Shown one piece after another: positions 8,314 to 16,800 of a stretch of 64,000 bases of DNA (the first letter of the stretch is position 1; the number at the start of each line of letters is the position of its first letter). Below the pieces are notes generated by a model. That model was given only the letters and a program-made list of their open reading frames with translations. It had not been told where the DNA came from and searched no databases. The DNA is from Opitutia bacterium (GTDB lineage Bacteria > Verrucomicrobiota > Verrucomicrobiia > Opitutales > Opitutaceae): assembly GCA_016187945.1 (NCBI GenBank), contig JACPIT010000002.1, positions 1 through 64,000 on the forward strand. The letters run 5' to 3'. The translations under genes were made by a program, and so were the position numbers.

Positions 8314-8366
8314 GGGTGTTGTCACGAATGCCGCCGGCGTGAGCCGCCCGCGCTCATTCAAGCCAT

Positions 8367-8393
8367 TCATCGGCGGCAAGTGGCGGCACTTGA
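8367..8393 (-). promoter_or_regulatory. sigma28-like promoter for HDOD gene 2
   Basis: Minus strand: TCAA (8393-8390), 15 bases, GCCGATGA (8374-8367). Ten of 12 consensus positions match; it gives a leader of about 47 bases. Confidence 0.55.
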
Positions 8394-8404
8394 ATAGATT
8401 TCGC

Positions 8405-8431
8405 TCAATCTCCGCCGGCCGTGGCCGATTA
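8405..8431 (+). promoter_or_regulatory. sigma28-like promoter for the OGT-like glycosyltransferase
   Basis: Plus strand: TCAA (8405-8408), 15 bases, GCCGATTA (8424-8431). Ten of 12 positions match. It is back to back with the promoter of the HDOD gene at 8367-8393. The start codon lies about 51 bases downstream of the predicted transcript start. Confidence 0.55.
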
Positions 8432-8488
8432 GCTCGTTGGCGAATCGTCGGTCCGGAGCCTCTCCGGGCCGGGGCTTCGCGTTCCCGC

Positions 8489-10411
8489 ATGTCTCCGGCC
8501 CAACTGCAAAGCCTCCTCCAACAAGCCATCGCGCACCACCGCGCGGGCCGGCTCACGGAGGCGGCTGCGATCTACACGCGCATTCGCGCCGTCGCGCCGC
8601 GGAGCTTCGACGCCGTGCATTTGCTCGGCGTGATCGCGCTCCAGCAGGGGCGCGCGGCGGAAGCGGTCGATTTGCTGAAAAAAGCGCTGTCGCTCGACGC
8701 GCGACACGCGGTTTGCCGCATGCGTCTCGGCCTCGCCCTGATGGCCGCCGGCCGCGCGAAGGACGCCGAGCCCGAGTTTCGCGAGACGCTGCGCCTGAAA
8801 CCCGATCTGGTCGAGGGTTGGGACAACCTCGCTTACTGCTTCAAAGCGCAGGACCGCCTCCAGGAGGCGGTCGAATGTCACGAACGCTCGCTCTCGCTCA
8901 ATCCGCGCAACCCGATCGGTTGGTATAACTACGGCCTCACGCTCAGCCTCTACGGCCGGGTGGGGGACGCGCTGCGTTGCCACGAACGCGCTCTCGCCGC
9001 CGACCCCAACTACGCCAAGGCCCACTTCGGCCGCGCGCAGGCGCTCCAGCAGGCGCACCGCATTCAGGAATCGGTCGAGGCCTACGCGACCTACCTCCGG
9101 CGCGAGCCGCGCAACTTCGATGCGCACAGCTACCGGCTGTTCGCGCTCAACAACCTCGACTCGCTCGCGCGCGAACAGGTTTTCGCCGAGCACGTCGCCT
9201 TCGGTCGCGCGGTCGGCGAGTTTCCGATGCCCGATTTCCCGAATGAGCCGCAGGCCGGTCGCCGCCTGCGCGTCGCGCTCATCTCGCCGGACTTCCGCAC
9301 GCACTCGTGCGCGTATTTCATCGAGCCGCTGCTGCGCCACCTCGATCCCGCGCAGTTCGAGCTGTATCTTTACCACGACCACTTCCGTGAGGACGCGCTC
9401 TCGCAACGCTTCAAGTCGCTCGCGACCGTCTGGCGCAACTTCGTTGGCCAGTCGAACGAGATGGTCGAAAAAACCATTCGCGCGGACCAGCCCGACATCA
9501 TGGTCGATCTCGCGGGCCACACCGGAGTGATGAACCGCCTCCCGGTGTTCGCCCGCCACTTGGCGCCCGTGCAGATCAATTACCTCGGCTACCCGAACAC
9601 CACCGGCGTGCCGGCGATCCGTTACCGGCTCACCGACGCGATCGCCGATCCGCCCGGCGACTCGGACGCGCTCGCGACCGAGCGACTCGTGCGCTTCGCG
9701 CCGACCGCGTGGTGCTATCAACCCGCCGAGCGCGCGCCCGAGCCAGCGGCGCCGCCCTGCCTCGCGGCCCCGGATGCTCCGTTCACTTTCGGTTGTTTCA
9801 ACAACCTCGGCAAAATCACCGAAGCGACGCTCCGCATGTGGGGCCGCATCCTCGCTGAAGTGCCCGACGCGCGATTCCTTTTCAAAGGCCGCGGCCTCGG
9901 CGAACCCGCCGCCCGCGAGCGGCTCCTGGCGCGCTTCGCCGCCTGCGGTCTCCCGCCCGAACGCATCGAGATGCTCGACCGCACGGCCGAGACATCCGAC
10001 CACCTCGCGCTCTACCACCGCATGGACGTCTCGCTCGACACTGCGCACTACTGCGGCACGACGACGACCTGCGAATCGCTCTGGATGGGCGTCCCGGTTG
10101 TCACGCTCGCGGGCGACCGCCACGCCGCCCGCGTCAGCGCCAGCCTGCTCACGGCGGTCGGCCACGAGGAGTGGATCGCGCACAACGCCGACGACTACGT
10201 CGCGAAAGCCGTCGCCCTCGCACGCGACCGCGCCGCGCTCGCGCCGATCCGCGCCGCGCTCCGCGACGAAATGAAACGCAGCCCGCTCCTCGACGCCGCC
10301 GGCCAATCGCAGCGCTTCGCCGCCGCGCTGCGCCAATGCTGGAGCGAGTGGTGCGCGCAGCGCGAATCCGAGAAGCTCGAGCAGTTCGCGCCGCTCAATG
10401 CTGGCGCTTGA
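8489..10411 (+). CDS. TPR O-linked N-acetylglucosaminyltransferase-like protein (GT41)
   Basis: The 640-residue protein starts at ATG 8489. Residues 1-230 hold about six TPR repeats. From about residue 257 the catalytic SPINDLY/OGT region runs to the end: RVALISPDFRTHSCAYFIEP, DIMVDLAGHTGVMNRL, PVQINYLGYPNTTGVPAIRY, FTFGCFNNLGKITEAT, and DTAHYCGTTTTCESLWMGVP. These are the conserved blocks of glycosyltransferase family 41, which transfer a sugar from a UDP-sugar to Ser/Thr of proteins. The sigma28-like promoter and proximity to a Maf-type gene and to flagellins suggest flagellin as the acceptor; this is inference. Confidence 0.9.
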   Translation: MSPAQLQSLLQQAIAHHRAGRLTEAAAIYTRIRAVAPRSFDAVHLLGVIALQQGRAAEAVDLLKKALSLDARHAVCRMRLGLALMAAGRAKDAEPEFRETLRLKPDLVEGWDNLAYCFKAQDRLQEAVECHERSLSLNPRNPIGWYNYGLTLSLYGRVGDALRCHERALAADPNYAKAHFGRAQALQQAHRIQESVEAYATYLRREPRNFDAHSYRLFALNNLDSLAREQVFAEHVAFGRAVGEFPMPDFPNEPQAGRRLRVALISPDFRTHSCAYFIEPLLRHLDPAQFELYLYHDHFREDALSQRFKSLATVWRNFVGQSNEMVEKTIRADQPDIMVDLAGHTGVMNRLPVFARHLAPVQINYLGYPNTTGVPAIRYRLTDAIADPPGDSDALATERLVRFAPTAWCYQPAERAPEPAAPPCLAAPDAPFTFGCFNNLGKITEATLRMWGRILAEVPDARFLFKGRGLGEPAARERLLARFAACGLPPERIEMLDRTAETSDHLALYHRMDVSLDTAHYCGTTTTCESLWMGVPVVTLAGDRHAARVSASLLTAVGHEEWIAHNADDYVAKAVALARDRAALAPIRAALRDEMKRSPLLDAAGQSQRFAAALRQCWSEWCAQRESEKLEQFAPLNAGA

Positions 10412-10550
10412 GCCGGTTCGTCGGCTGGTTGGGAAAAATCTGCCGCTGTTTTCGGGGGATTGATTGGAGGCGTCGATTCTTCCCGGGGCGTTTCGCAGAA
10501 AAATTTTCTAAACACGGACGAGCAGTGGCTTGCATGTCTGGCGAGAGGGA

Positions 10551-10566
10551 CGGCCTGCGGTTTGCT
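10551..10566 (+). promoter_or_regulatory. Possible sigma54 promoter ahead of the sugar-modification genes
   Basis: CGGCCTG (10551-10557), four bases, then TTGCT (10562-10566) resembles TGGCACG-N4-TTGCW, with the invariant GG and GC correctly spaced by 10 bases. It is the only candidate seen in the 284-base gap before the aminotransferase. A sigma54 activator gene exists at 27219-28703. Tentative. Confidence 0.3.
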
Positions 10567-10695
10567 AAACGCGGCTCTCTCCCGCACGGATGCCATCGAA
10601 CCCCGCCCTCGCTCGCCGTCTCGCCCCGGATTCCGCGCCTCTGGCCGGAAACTCGCCGCGCGTGATCGCGCGCCGGAATTAACCCCGCCTCCGCC

Positions 10696-11838
10696 ATGTC
10701 CTCCGTCGCTCTTCCGGAAATCACCGTCACGAAGCCCGCGTTGCCGCCGCTCCAGGAATACGTCGCCTACCTCGAACAGATTTGGGCGGCAAACTACGTC
10801 ACGAACAACGGCCCGCTCCTGCGCCAACTCGAGGCGCGGTTGCGCGAGCGCCTCCAGGCGCCGCACCTGTGGTTCGTCAGTAACGGCACCATCGCGCTCC
10901 AGCTCGCGCTCCACGCCGCCAACGTCGAAGGCGACGTCCTCACCACGCCGTTCAGCTTCGTCGCGACGAGCGGCGCGATCCTTTGGGAGCATTGCCGGCC
11001 GGTGTTCGTCGACATCGAGCCGCGTTTTCTGACGATCGATCCCGCGAAACTCGAAGCCGCACTCACGCCGCGCACGACGGCGATCCTTGCGACGCATGTC
11101 TACGGGTTCCCCTGCGCCGTCGACGAACTCGCGGAGTTCGCGCGCGCCCACGGGTTGAAATTGATCTACGACGCGGCGCACACGTTCGGTTGCGAACTCA
11201 ACGGCAAGCCGCTCGTCAGCTACGGGGACGTGAGCTGCCTGAGCTTTCACGCCACGAAGATTTTCCATACGATCGAGGGCGGTGCCGTCGTGATCAACCG
11301 CGACGACGTCCTCGCCGAGCGCGTGAAGCTCATGCGCGCCTTCGGCCAGTGGGGCGAAAATTTCCGCTGCGAAGGCATCAACGGCAAGAACTCCGAGTTC
11401 CATGCCGCGATGGGTCTGTGCATGTTGCCGCGCGTCGAGGCGTTGATCGCCGAGCGTCGCGAGCAGGTGCTGCTCTACCACGAGTTGCTCGCCGGCACCG
11501 AAGCCGTGCTGCCGAAACCGCCCGAGGAAAATTTCAGACACAACTACGCCTACTGCCCGATCATCCTTCCGACGCCGGTGACCTCGCAGGCCGTGCTCGA
11601 CGATCTCGCGGCGTTCGGCATCCGCGCGCGCCGCTACTTCTTCCCGCCGCTCAACCGCCTCGCTTATCTGGCCGAGACGCGCGACTGCCCGATCGCCGAG
11701 GACATCGCGGGACGCGTCCTGTGTTTGCCGACCTCGGCGGACGTGATTCCGGCCGTCCAGCATCGGGTGGCGAACATCATTCTCGACGTGCTCGCCCGCT
11801 CCCGGCGGCGCGTCGCCGGCGATCATGTGGCGTCCTGA
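10696..11838 (+). CDS. DegT/DnrJ/EryC1-family PLP sugar aminotransferase
   Basis: The 380-residue protein matches the family in length. PLP-binding landmarks are visible: SNGTIALQLAL near residue 62, the acidic LIYDAAHTFG near 157, and Lys188 in SFHATKIFHTIEGG, the Schiff-base lysine. NSEFHAAMGL (around 235-244) is the usual C-terminal motif. Such enzymes transaminate keto-sugar nucleotides to make amino sugars. The last 14 bases overlap the next gene, so it is co-transcribed with the ATP-grasp gene. The likely use is in making a surface or flagellar glycan; the precise sugar is unknown. Confidence 0.92.
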   Translation: MSSVALPEITVTKPALPPLQEYVAYLEQIWAANYVTNNGPLLRQLEARLRERLQAPHLWFVSNGTIALQLALHAANVEGDVLTTPFSFVATSGAILWEHCRPVFVDIEPRFLTIDPAKLEAALTPRTTAILATHVYGFPCAVDELAEFARAHGLKLIYDAAHTFGCELNGKPLVSYGDVSCLSFHATKIFHTIEGGAVVINRDDVLAERVKLMRAFGQWGENFRCEGINGKNSEFHAAMGLCMLPRVEALIAERREQVLLYHELLAGTEAVLPKPPEENFRHNYAYCPIILPTPVTSQAVLDDLAAFGIRARRYFFPPLNRLAYLAETRDCPIAEDIAGRVLCLPTSADVIPAVQHRVANIILDVLARSRRRVAGDHVAS

Positions 11839-13003
11839 AAAAATCTTCCTCGTTCCGAGCGGCTACAACTTCCGCGCCGTGCTGGCGTTCTGCCGCGCGC
11901 TGGAACAGGCCGGTCATACGCCCGCCGTGGTCGCGTGCACGGACGACGATCCGATTTTCCGCACCCGGTTTCGCAACGCCGTCGTCTTCACGCGGCAGAG
12001 CCGCGCGCTCGAAATCGCCGATTTCGTCGCCGCAGTCCCGGCGGCACGCGCAGTGACCGGCGCGAAGAACTGCGTGCTGGCTCCGGCGTCGGAGTATCTC
12101 GTGCGTTGGGCGCTGCGGCACCGGGCGGAGTTGGCCGCGGCCGGTTGCGAGCTTCCGCTGCCGGAGGAGTCCACCTATCTCCGCGTGACCGACAAGGCGT
12201 CGTTCACGGCGTTCTGTCGCGCGCGCGGGCTGGCGGTCCCGGATGAACTCGGCGAGGCCGCGCCGCTCCCGTGCGTGGCGAAGCCGCGCTGGAACGTCGC
12301 TCCCGACGGCACATCGCTCTACCCGTGGTTGCTGCGCACGCCCGAGGATCGGTTGCGCTTCGAGCGCGAGACACAGCCCGAGCACTTCTTTTTCCAAGAG
12401 TGGGTCGGGGGCCGCAGCCTCTATTTGTTTTTCCACCTGCCGCGCCGCGGGCGCGCGACGGTCTTCTCGCAGGAGAATCTCGCCCAACAGCCGGGCGGCA
12501 AATCCGTGCTCCTCGCCCGCGCCGCACGCTTGCACGAAGACGCCCGCGAGGTCGCATTTTGGGAGGACGCGCTTCGGTCAGCCGGCTTTCACGGTGTCGT
12601 GATGCTCGAATTGCGCCAGCGCGACGACGGCGAGTGCGTGCTGATCGAGGCGAACCCGCGGTTGTGGGGGCCGCTGCAACTGTGCGTCGATGCCTGTCCG
12701 CCGCTGCTGCGCGACTACATCGAAGAGCACCTCGGCCGCTCGCCAGCGGCGCGCCCCGCGGGCGCGATCCGCACGCGCACCGCTTATCTGTGGTCCGGCG
12801 GCTTCGCGGCGGGTGAGCCGGTGTGGCATGGCGCGACGCCGCGCCGGGGCTGGCTTGCCCGTTTGCGCCACGCCGCCGCCGACGTGTATCTGCGCGCGGA
12901 TTCATGGCGGCAGTTTCTGCACGAGCATCGCCGCACGTCGCACGCTGACGCCGGTCGTTCCGTTTCCGAGAAGCCCAACCCGACTCCCGCTTCGCTAAAC
13001 TGA
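11825..13003 (+). CDS. ATP-grasp-type carboxylate-amine ligase-like protein
   Basis: The 392-residue protein has an N-terminal Rossmann-like part (KIFLVPSGYNFRAVLAFCRA) and a central ATP-grasp core: RVTDKASFTAFCRARGL is the typical entry helix, PCVAKPRW carries the ATP-binding lysine, FQEWVGG follows, and VMLELRQRDDGECVLIEANPRLWG contains the metal-binding Glu and Asn. These enzymes join a carboxylate to an amine or thiol with ATP. Sitting directly after a sugar aminotransferase (14-base overlap), it may acylate an amino sugar with an amino acid. This is inference from context; the C-terminal 80 residues match nothing I recognise. Confidence 0.72.
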   Translation: MWRPEKIFLVPSGYNFRAVLAFCRALEQAGHTPAVVACTDDDPIFRTRFRNAVVFTRQSRALEIADFVAAVPAARAVTGAKNCVLAPASEYLVRWALRHRAELAAAGCELPLPEESTYLRVTDKASFTAFCRARGLAVPDELGEAAPLPCVAKPRWNVAPDGTSLYPWLLRTPEDRLRFERETQPEHFFFQEWVGGRSLYLFFHLPRRGRATVFSQENLAQQPGGKSVLLARAARLHEDAREVAFWEDALRSAGFHGVVMLELRQRDDGECVLIEANPRLWGPLQLCVDACPPLLRDYIEEHLGRSPAARPAGAIRTRTAYLWSGGFAAGEPVWHGATPRRGWLARLRHAAADVYLRADSWRQFLHEHRRTSHADAGRSVSEKPNPTPASLN

Positions 13004-13021
13004 TCTCTCTTTCGCCGCAAC

Positions 13022-13888
13022 ATGAGCACGCTCACCGTTCCCGACGCCACGCTGGCCGCGCGCCTGCACCAGCTTTATCACGATCAGTCGAAGCATTCGG
13101 TTTACCAGAGCGTGCCGGCCTTCATCGCGCGCGCACTCGGCTACCAGGAGGAAATCCACTCGCTCTGGCGGAGCGATGCACCGCGCTACGATTACCTCGC
13201 GGCCAGACTCGATCTGTCGGCCGAGGCCACGATCGCCGACGTCGGAGCGAACACGGGGTTCTTCACGCTGAACCTCGCGCACGCCTTTCCGCACTGGCGC
13301 GTGGAGGCCTATGAATTGAATCCGCGGCACGCAGAGTTCATCCGCCTGACCGCGGAAGGCTTCGGCCTCGCGAGTGTCACGGTGCGCTCCCAATCGTGCG
13401 ACTTTGCCGGACTCGAGCGCCTCCCGAGATTCGACGCCGTGTTGCTGCTGAACGTCGTGCATCACGCCGGCTTCGATTTCGATCGCGAGTTGCCCGACGA
13501 CAACGCGGCCTACACGCGCTACATCATCGCCTATTTGCAGCGTCTGCGCGCGCACGCGCGGCAGCTCGTTTTCCAGATCGGCTCGAATCGCGGCGGCGAC
13601 AAGTCTCGCCCGGTTCACCCGCGCGATGACGACAACCAACGCCTCCGTTGGACGAGCGATGTGCTCCGCGCGGCCGGCTGGCGGATGAGCGCGCTCGGCT
13701 ACGCCCAACTCGACGACGCCGGCGCCGTGGTGTTCCGCGACGCGCCCGATGCGCTGCGCGAACGTGCCAATACCGGCGCGCTGGCCGAGAGCGAAAATTT
13801 CTTCGCCGAGGCGAAATTGAACCGGTTTCCCGGCGAGTTTCACCGCCGTCCGCTGGTGATCGCGAGCGCCGACGAGGGGAATACCTGA
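13022..13888 (+). CDS. Class I SAM-dependent methyltransferase
   Basis: The 288-residue protein has SAM motif I at about 70-80 (IADVGANTGFFTLNLA), an acidic ribose-contact position in VEAYELNPRH, and DAVLLLNVVHHAGFDF as the motif IV/post-IV region. Residues 180-225 (GSNRGGD, DDDNQRLRW) are unusual and may form the acceptor site. It lies 18 bases after the ATP-grasp gene, and its stop codon directly abuts the next ATG (13889), indicating one operon. The substrate is probably a sugar or a sugar-linked group, judging from neighbours. Confidence 0.82.
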   Translation: MSTLTVPDATLAARLHQLYHDQSKHSVYQSVPAFIARALGYQEEIHSLWRSDAPRYDYLAARLDLSAEATIADVGANTGFFTLNLAHAFPHWRVEAYELNPRHAEFIRLTAEGFGLASVTVRSQSCDFAGLERLPRFDAVLLLNVVHHAGFDFDRELPDDNAAYTRYIIAYLQRLRAHARQLVFQIGSNRGGDKSRPVHPRDDDNQRLRWTSDVLRAAGWRMSALGYAQLDDAGAVVFRDAPDALRERANTGALAESENFFAEAKLNRFPGEFHRRPLVIASADEGNT

Positions 13889-16800
13889 ATGGCCGCACGC
13901 GCTGACACTTCCACGCTACGGCGCGATGATCCGAATTTTCCGATCGGGCTGACGGAGTTTCTCGCTCGGTTTCAGAAGGCGGAAGTGCGCGAAGTGGCTA
14001 ACCGGTGCGCGTTGCAGCCGCTGGTTTCGGTGATCGTCACGACTTACAATCACGGCCGGTTCATTGGCCAAGCGCTCGATTCGATTCTCGCTCAGCAAAC
14101 CGACTTTCCCTTCGAGATCTGTGTTGGGGATGACGATTCGCGCGATGGGGCGCGCGAAATTTGTCTCGATTACGCGGCGAAACATCCCGATCGCATCCGG
14201 CTATTCCTGCACTCGCGGGCCAACAACCTCGCGATCGATGGACGGCCGACCGGTCGATTCAACCTCGTTTACCTGAATTTCACGGCGCGCGGTCGCTATC
14301 TCGCGATGTGTGAGGGTGACGATTGCTGGACGCATCCGGGCAAGCTGGCGACGCAGGTGGCGTTCCTGGAGAAAAATTCGGATTTCGCCGCGTGCTTCCA
14401 CAACGGCATCGTGCTCTGGGAGGACTCAGGGAAGACCATGCCCTATCTTGGGATGGTTGGGCGCGGGGCCGGCGAGGCGCACCGTCTGCTCGATCGCGAC
14501 GTATTCACGACACGCGAATTGTTGAGCCCCGTGACGTTCATTCCGACGGCGAGTCTGATGTTTCGCGCCGAGGGTTTGCGTGCGCTGCCGGCCTGGTTTT
14601 TTGAGATTTTCTCCGCCGACATCGCGATCGTGTCGATCCTGTCGCGCGGCGGGAAAAAGGTAAAATTCCTCGATCTCGACGGTTGTCTCTACCGCAAACA
14701 CGAGGGTGGCGTGTCAGCAGGCCTCGGGCCGCTGGACATCTATCGGTGCCGCAAGCCGCTCTACGAGCGGCTCAGCGAGTTTCACGGCTATCAATTCGAG
14801 CCGGAGTTTGTCCGCCTCGTCGAGCGACACCGCCAGATCGCTCGGAAATGGGCGCAGGACAATCTGGCCATGCTGCCGGAGCCGATGCGCACCAAGGCGC
14901 GCGAGTTTCTCGAGCTTTCGGTCGAGCCCGTCACGACGTTGCGGCGGCCGCCCGAGAGAGCGGTCGCGGGCATGTCAACCGGCCCCGCCGATCTCCCCGC
15001 CATGAGCCACGCCGCGCCGCACCCGTTCACGAATCCGCCGCTCGAGATCAACAATGTCGATCTCTACTGGACGCGGGCGTCGATCCTGCGCGCGGTGCGC
15101 GAGGCCGCGCCGCAGTTTCACGGCGTGTTCCTCGACATCGGCTGCGGCGTGATGCCGTATCGCGAGATCATCCGCCAATCGGCCCCGCGTCTCACGCGCT
15201 ACGTCGGGCTCGATATCGAGACGCCGATCTACAAAGCCGAGGTCGATCTGCGTTGGGACGGACGAAAAATTCCGCTCGCGGACGCGTCGGTCGACAGCGC
15301 GATGCTCACCGAAGTGCTCGAGCATTGTCCCGAGCCATGGGTTGTGCTCAAGGAGGCGCGTCGCGTCCTGAAACCCGGCGGCGTGCTCTTCTTCACCGTT
15401 CCCTACATCTGGCCATTGCACGACGCGCCGTGGGATTTCTTCCGCTACACGCCGTTCGCGTTGGAAAAACTCCTCGCGGAAGCCGGCTTCGCCGACGTGA
15501 AACTTCAGGCGCTCGGCGGTTGGAACGCGAGTCTCGCGCAGATGATCGGCCTCTGGCTAAAACGCGCGCCGCTCGCGAGCGACGTGCGACAAAAGATGGC
15601 GCGCGAACTCTGGCCGCTTTTCCAGAAACTCGTCCGCACCGACCAGCTTCCCGTCGATCCGAAGGCCGGCAACACGATGGCCACCGGCTGGACTGGACTC
15701 GCGCACGTGCCCGCCGCCGTCGCGCCCGCTCCCGCTCGCCGGACCGCCGGCGATCTTCCCATGGTGCTCGTGCGTTCGCACGAGTTCAACTACTCGGAGA
15801 CGTTCGTCGAGGATCACGTCAATTTCCTCAGCTCGAACCTCACGCTCGTCTACGGATTTCCGTTTCCGCGCTTCCTGCGCGGCGGAAAATCCGTTCTGCC
15901 GGCGGCGACGGAGCGGAAAATCGGGAACGCGTTGAGCGGGAAATGCCCGATCACGAGCGAACTGTGGGCCGAATACTCGACGGGGCTCGCGCAGTTTCTC
16001 GCGCACTCCGGCGCGAAGTCGGCGCTCGTCGAGACGGGCTTGATGGGCGCGTTTGTGCACGAGGCCTGCGAGCAGGCGAAGCTGCCGTTCGTCGTGCATT
16101 TCCACGGAGTCGATGCGTTCGGGCGTGAACTGCTCGAGCGCTGGTTGCCGAGCTACCGGAAATTTTTTGCGACCGCGGCGAGCGTCGCCGTTGTGTCGAA
16201 GGCGATGCGCGCGCAGTTGCTCGAGCTCGGCGCCACGCCAGAGCGGACGCTGCTCGCGCCCTACGGCGTAGCGGTCGATCTGCCCGCCTTCGCTGCGCCG
16301 GCGAAGGCGCCGCCGCATTTCGTGGCCGTCGGGCGCTTCGTCGAAAAGAAGGCCCCGCAACTGACGTTGCAGGCGTTCGCGTCCGTGTATCGCACGGTGC
16401 CGGAAGCGCGCCTCGTCATGATCGGCGACGGTCCGTTGCTTCCGGTTTGCCAAAAATGGGCGGCAGAAAACGGACTCGCGGACGCGGTGACGTTCGCGGG
16501 CGTGCAGTCGCGCGAGGAAGTCTCTCGTCGCATGGCGGCAAGTCGCGCTTTTGTGCAACACAGCGTCGTCGCGGCGAACGGCGACAGCGAAGGCCTGCCG
16601 CTCGCGGTGCTCGAAGCGGGCGCGCATGGGCTGCCGGTCGTGTCGACGCGGCACGCGGGCATTCCCGATGCGGTGCGCGAAGGCGTGGACGGATTTCTCG
16701 TGACGGAAAGGGATGTGGCCGCGATGGCGGAGGCGATGTTGCGCCTCGCGCACGACGGTGAATTGGCGGCGCGCCTCGGCGCGTCCTTCCGTGCGCACGT

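Noticed and set aside
8314-8556. N-terminal extension of the second HDOD protein
   Set aside because: The region contains two divergent sigma28-like promoters and has no conserved protein sequence.
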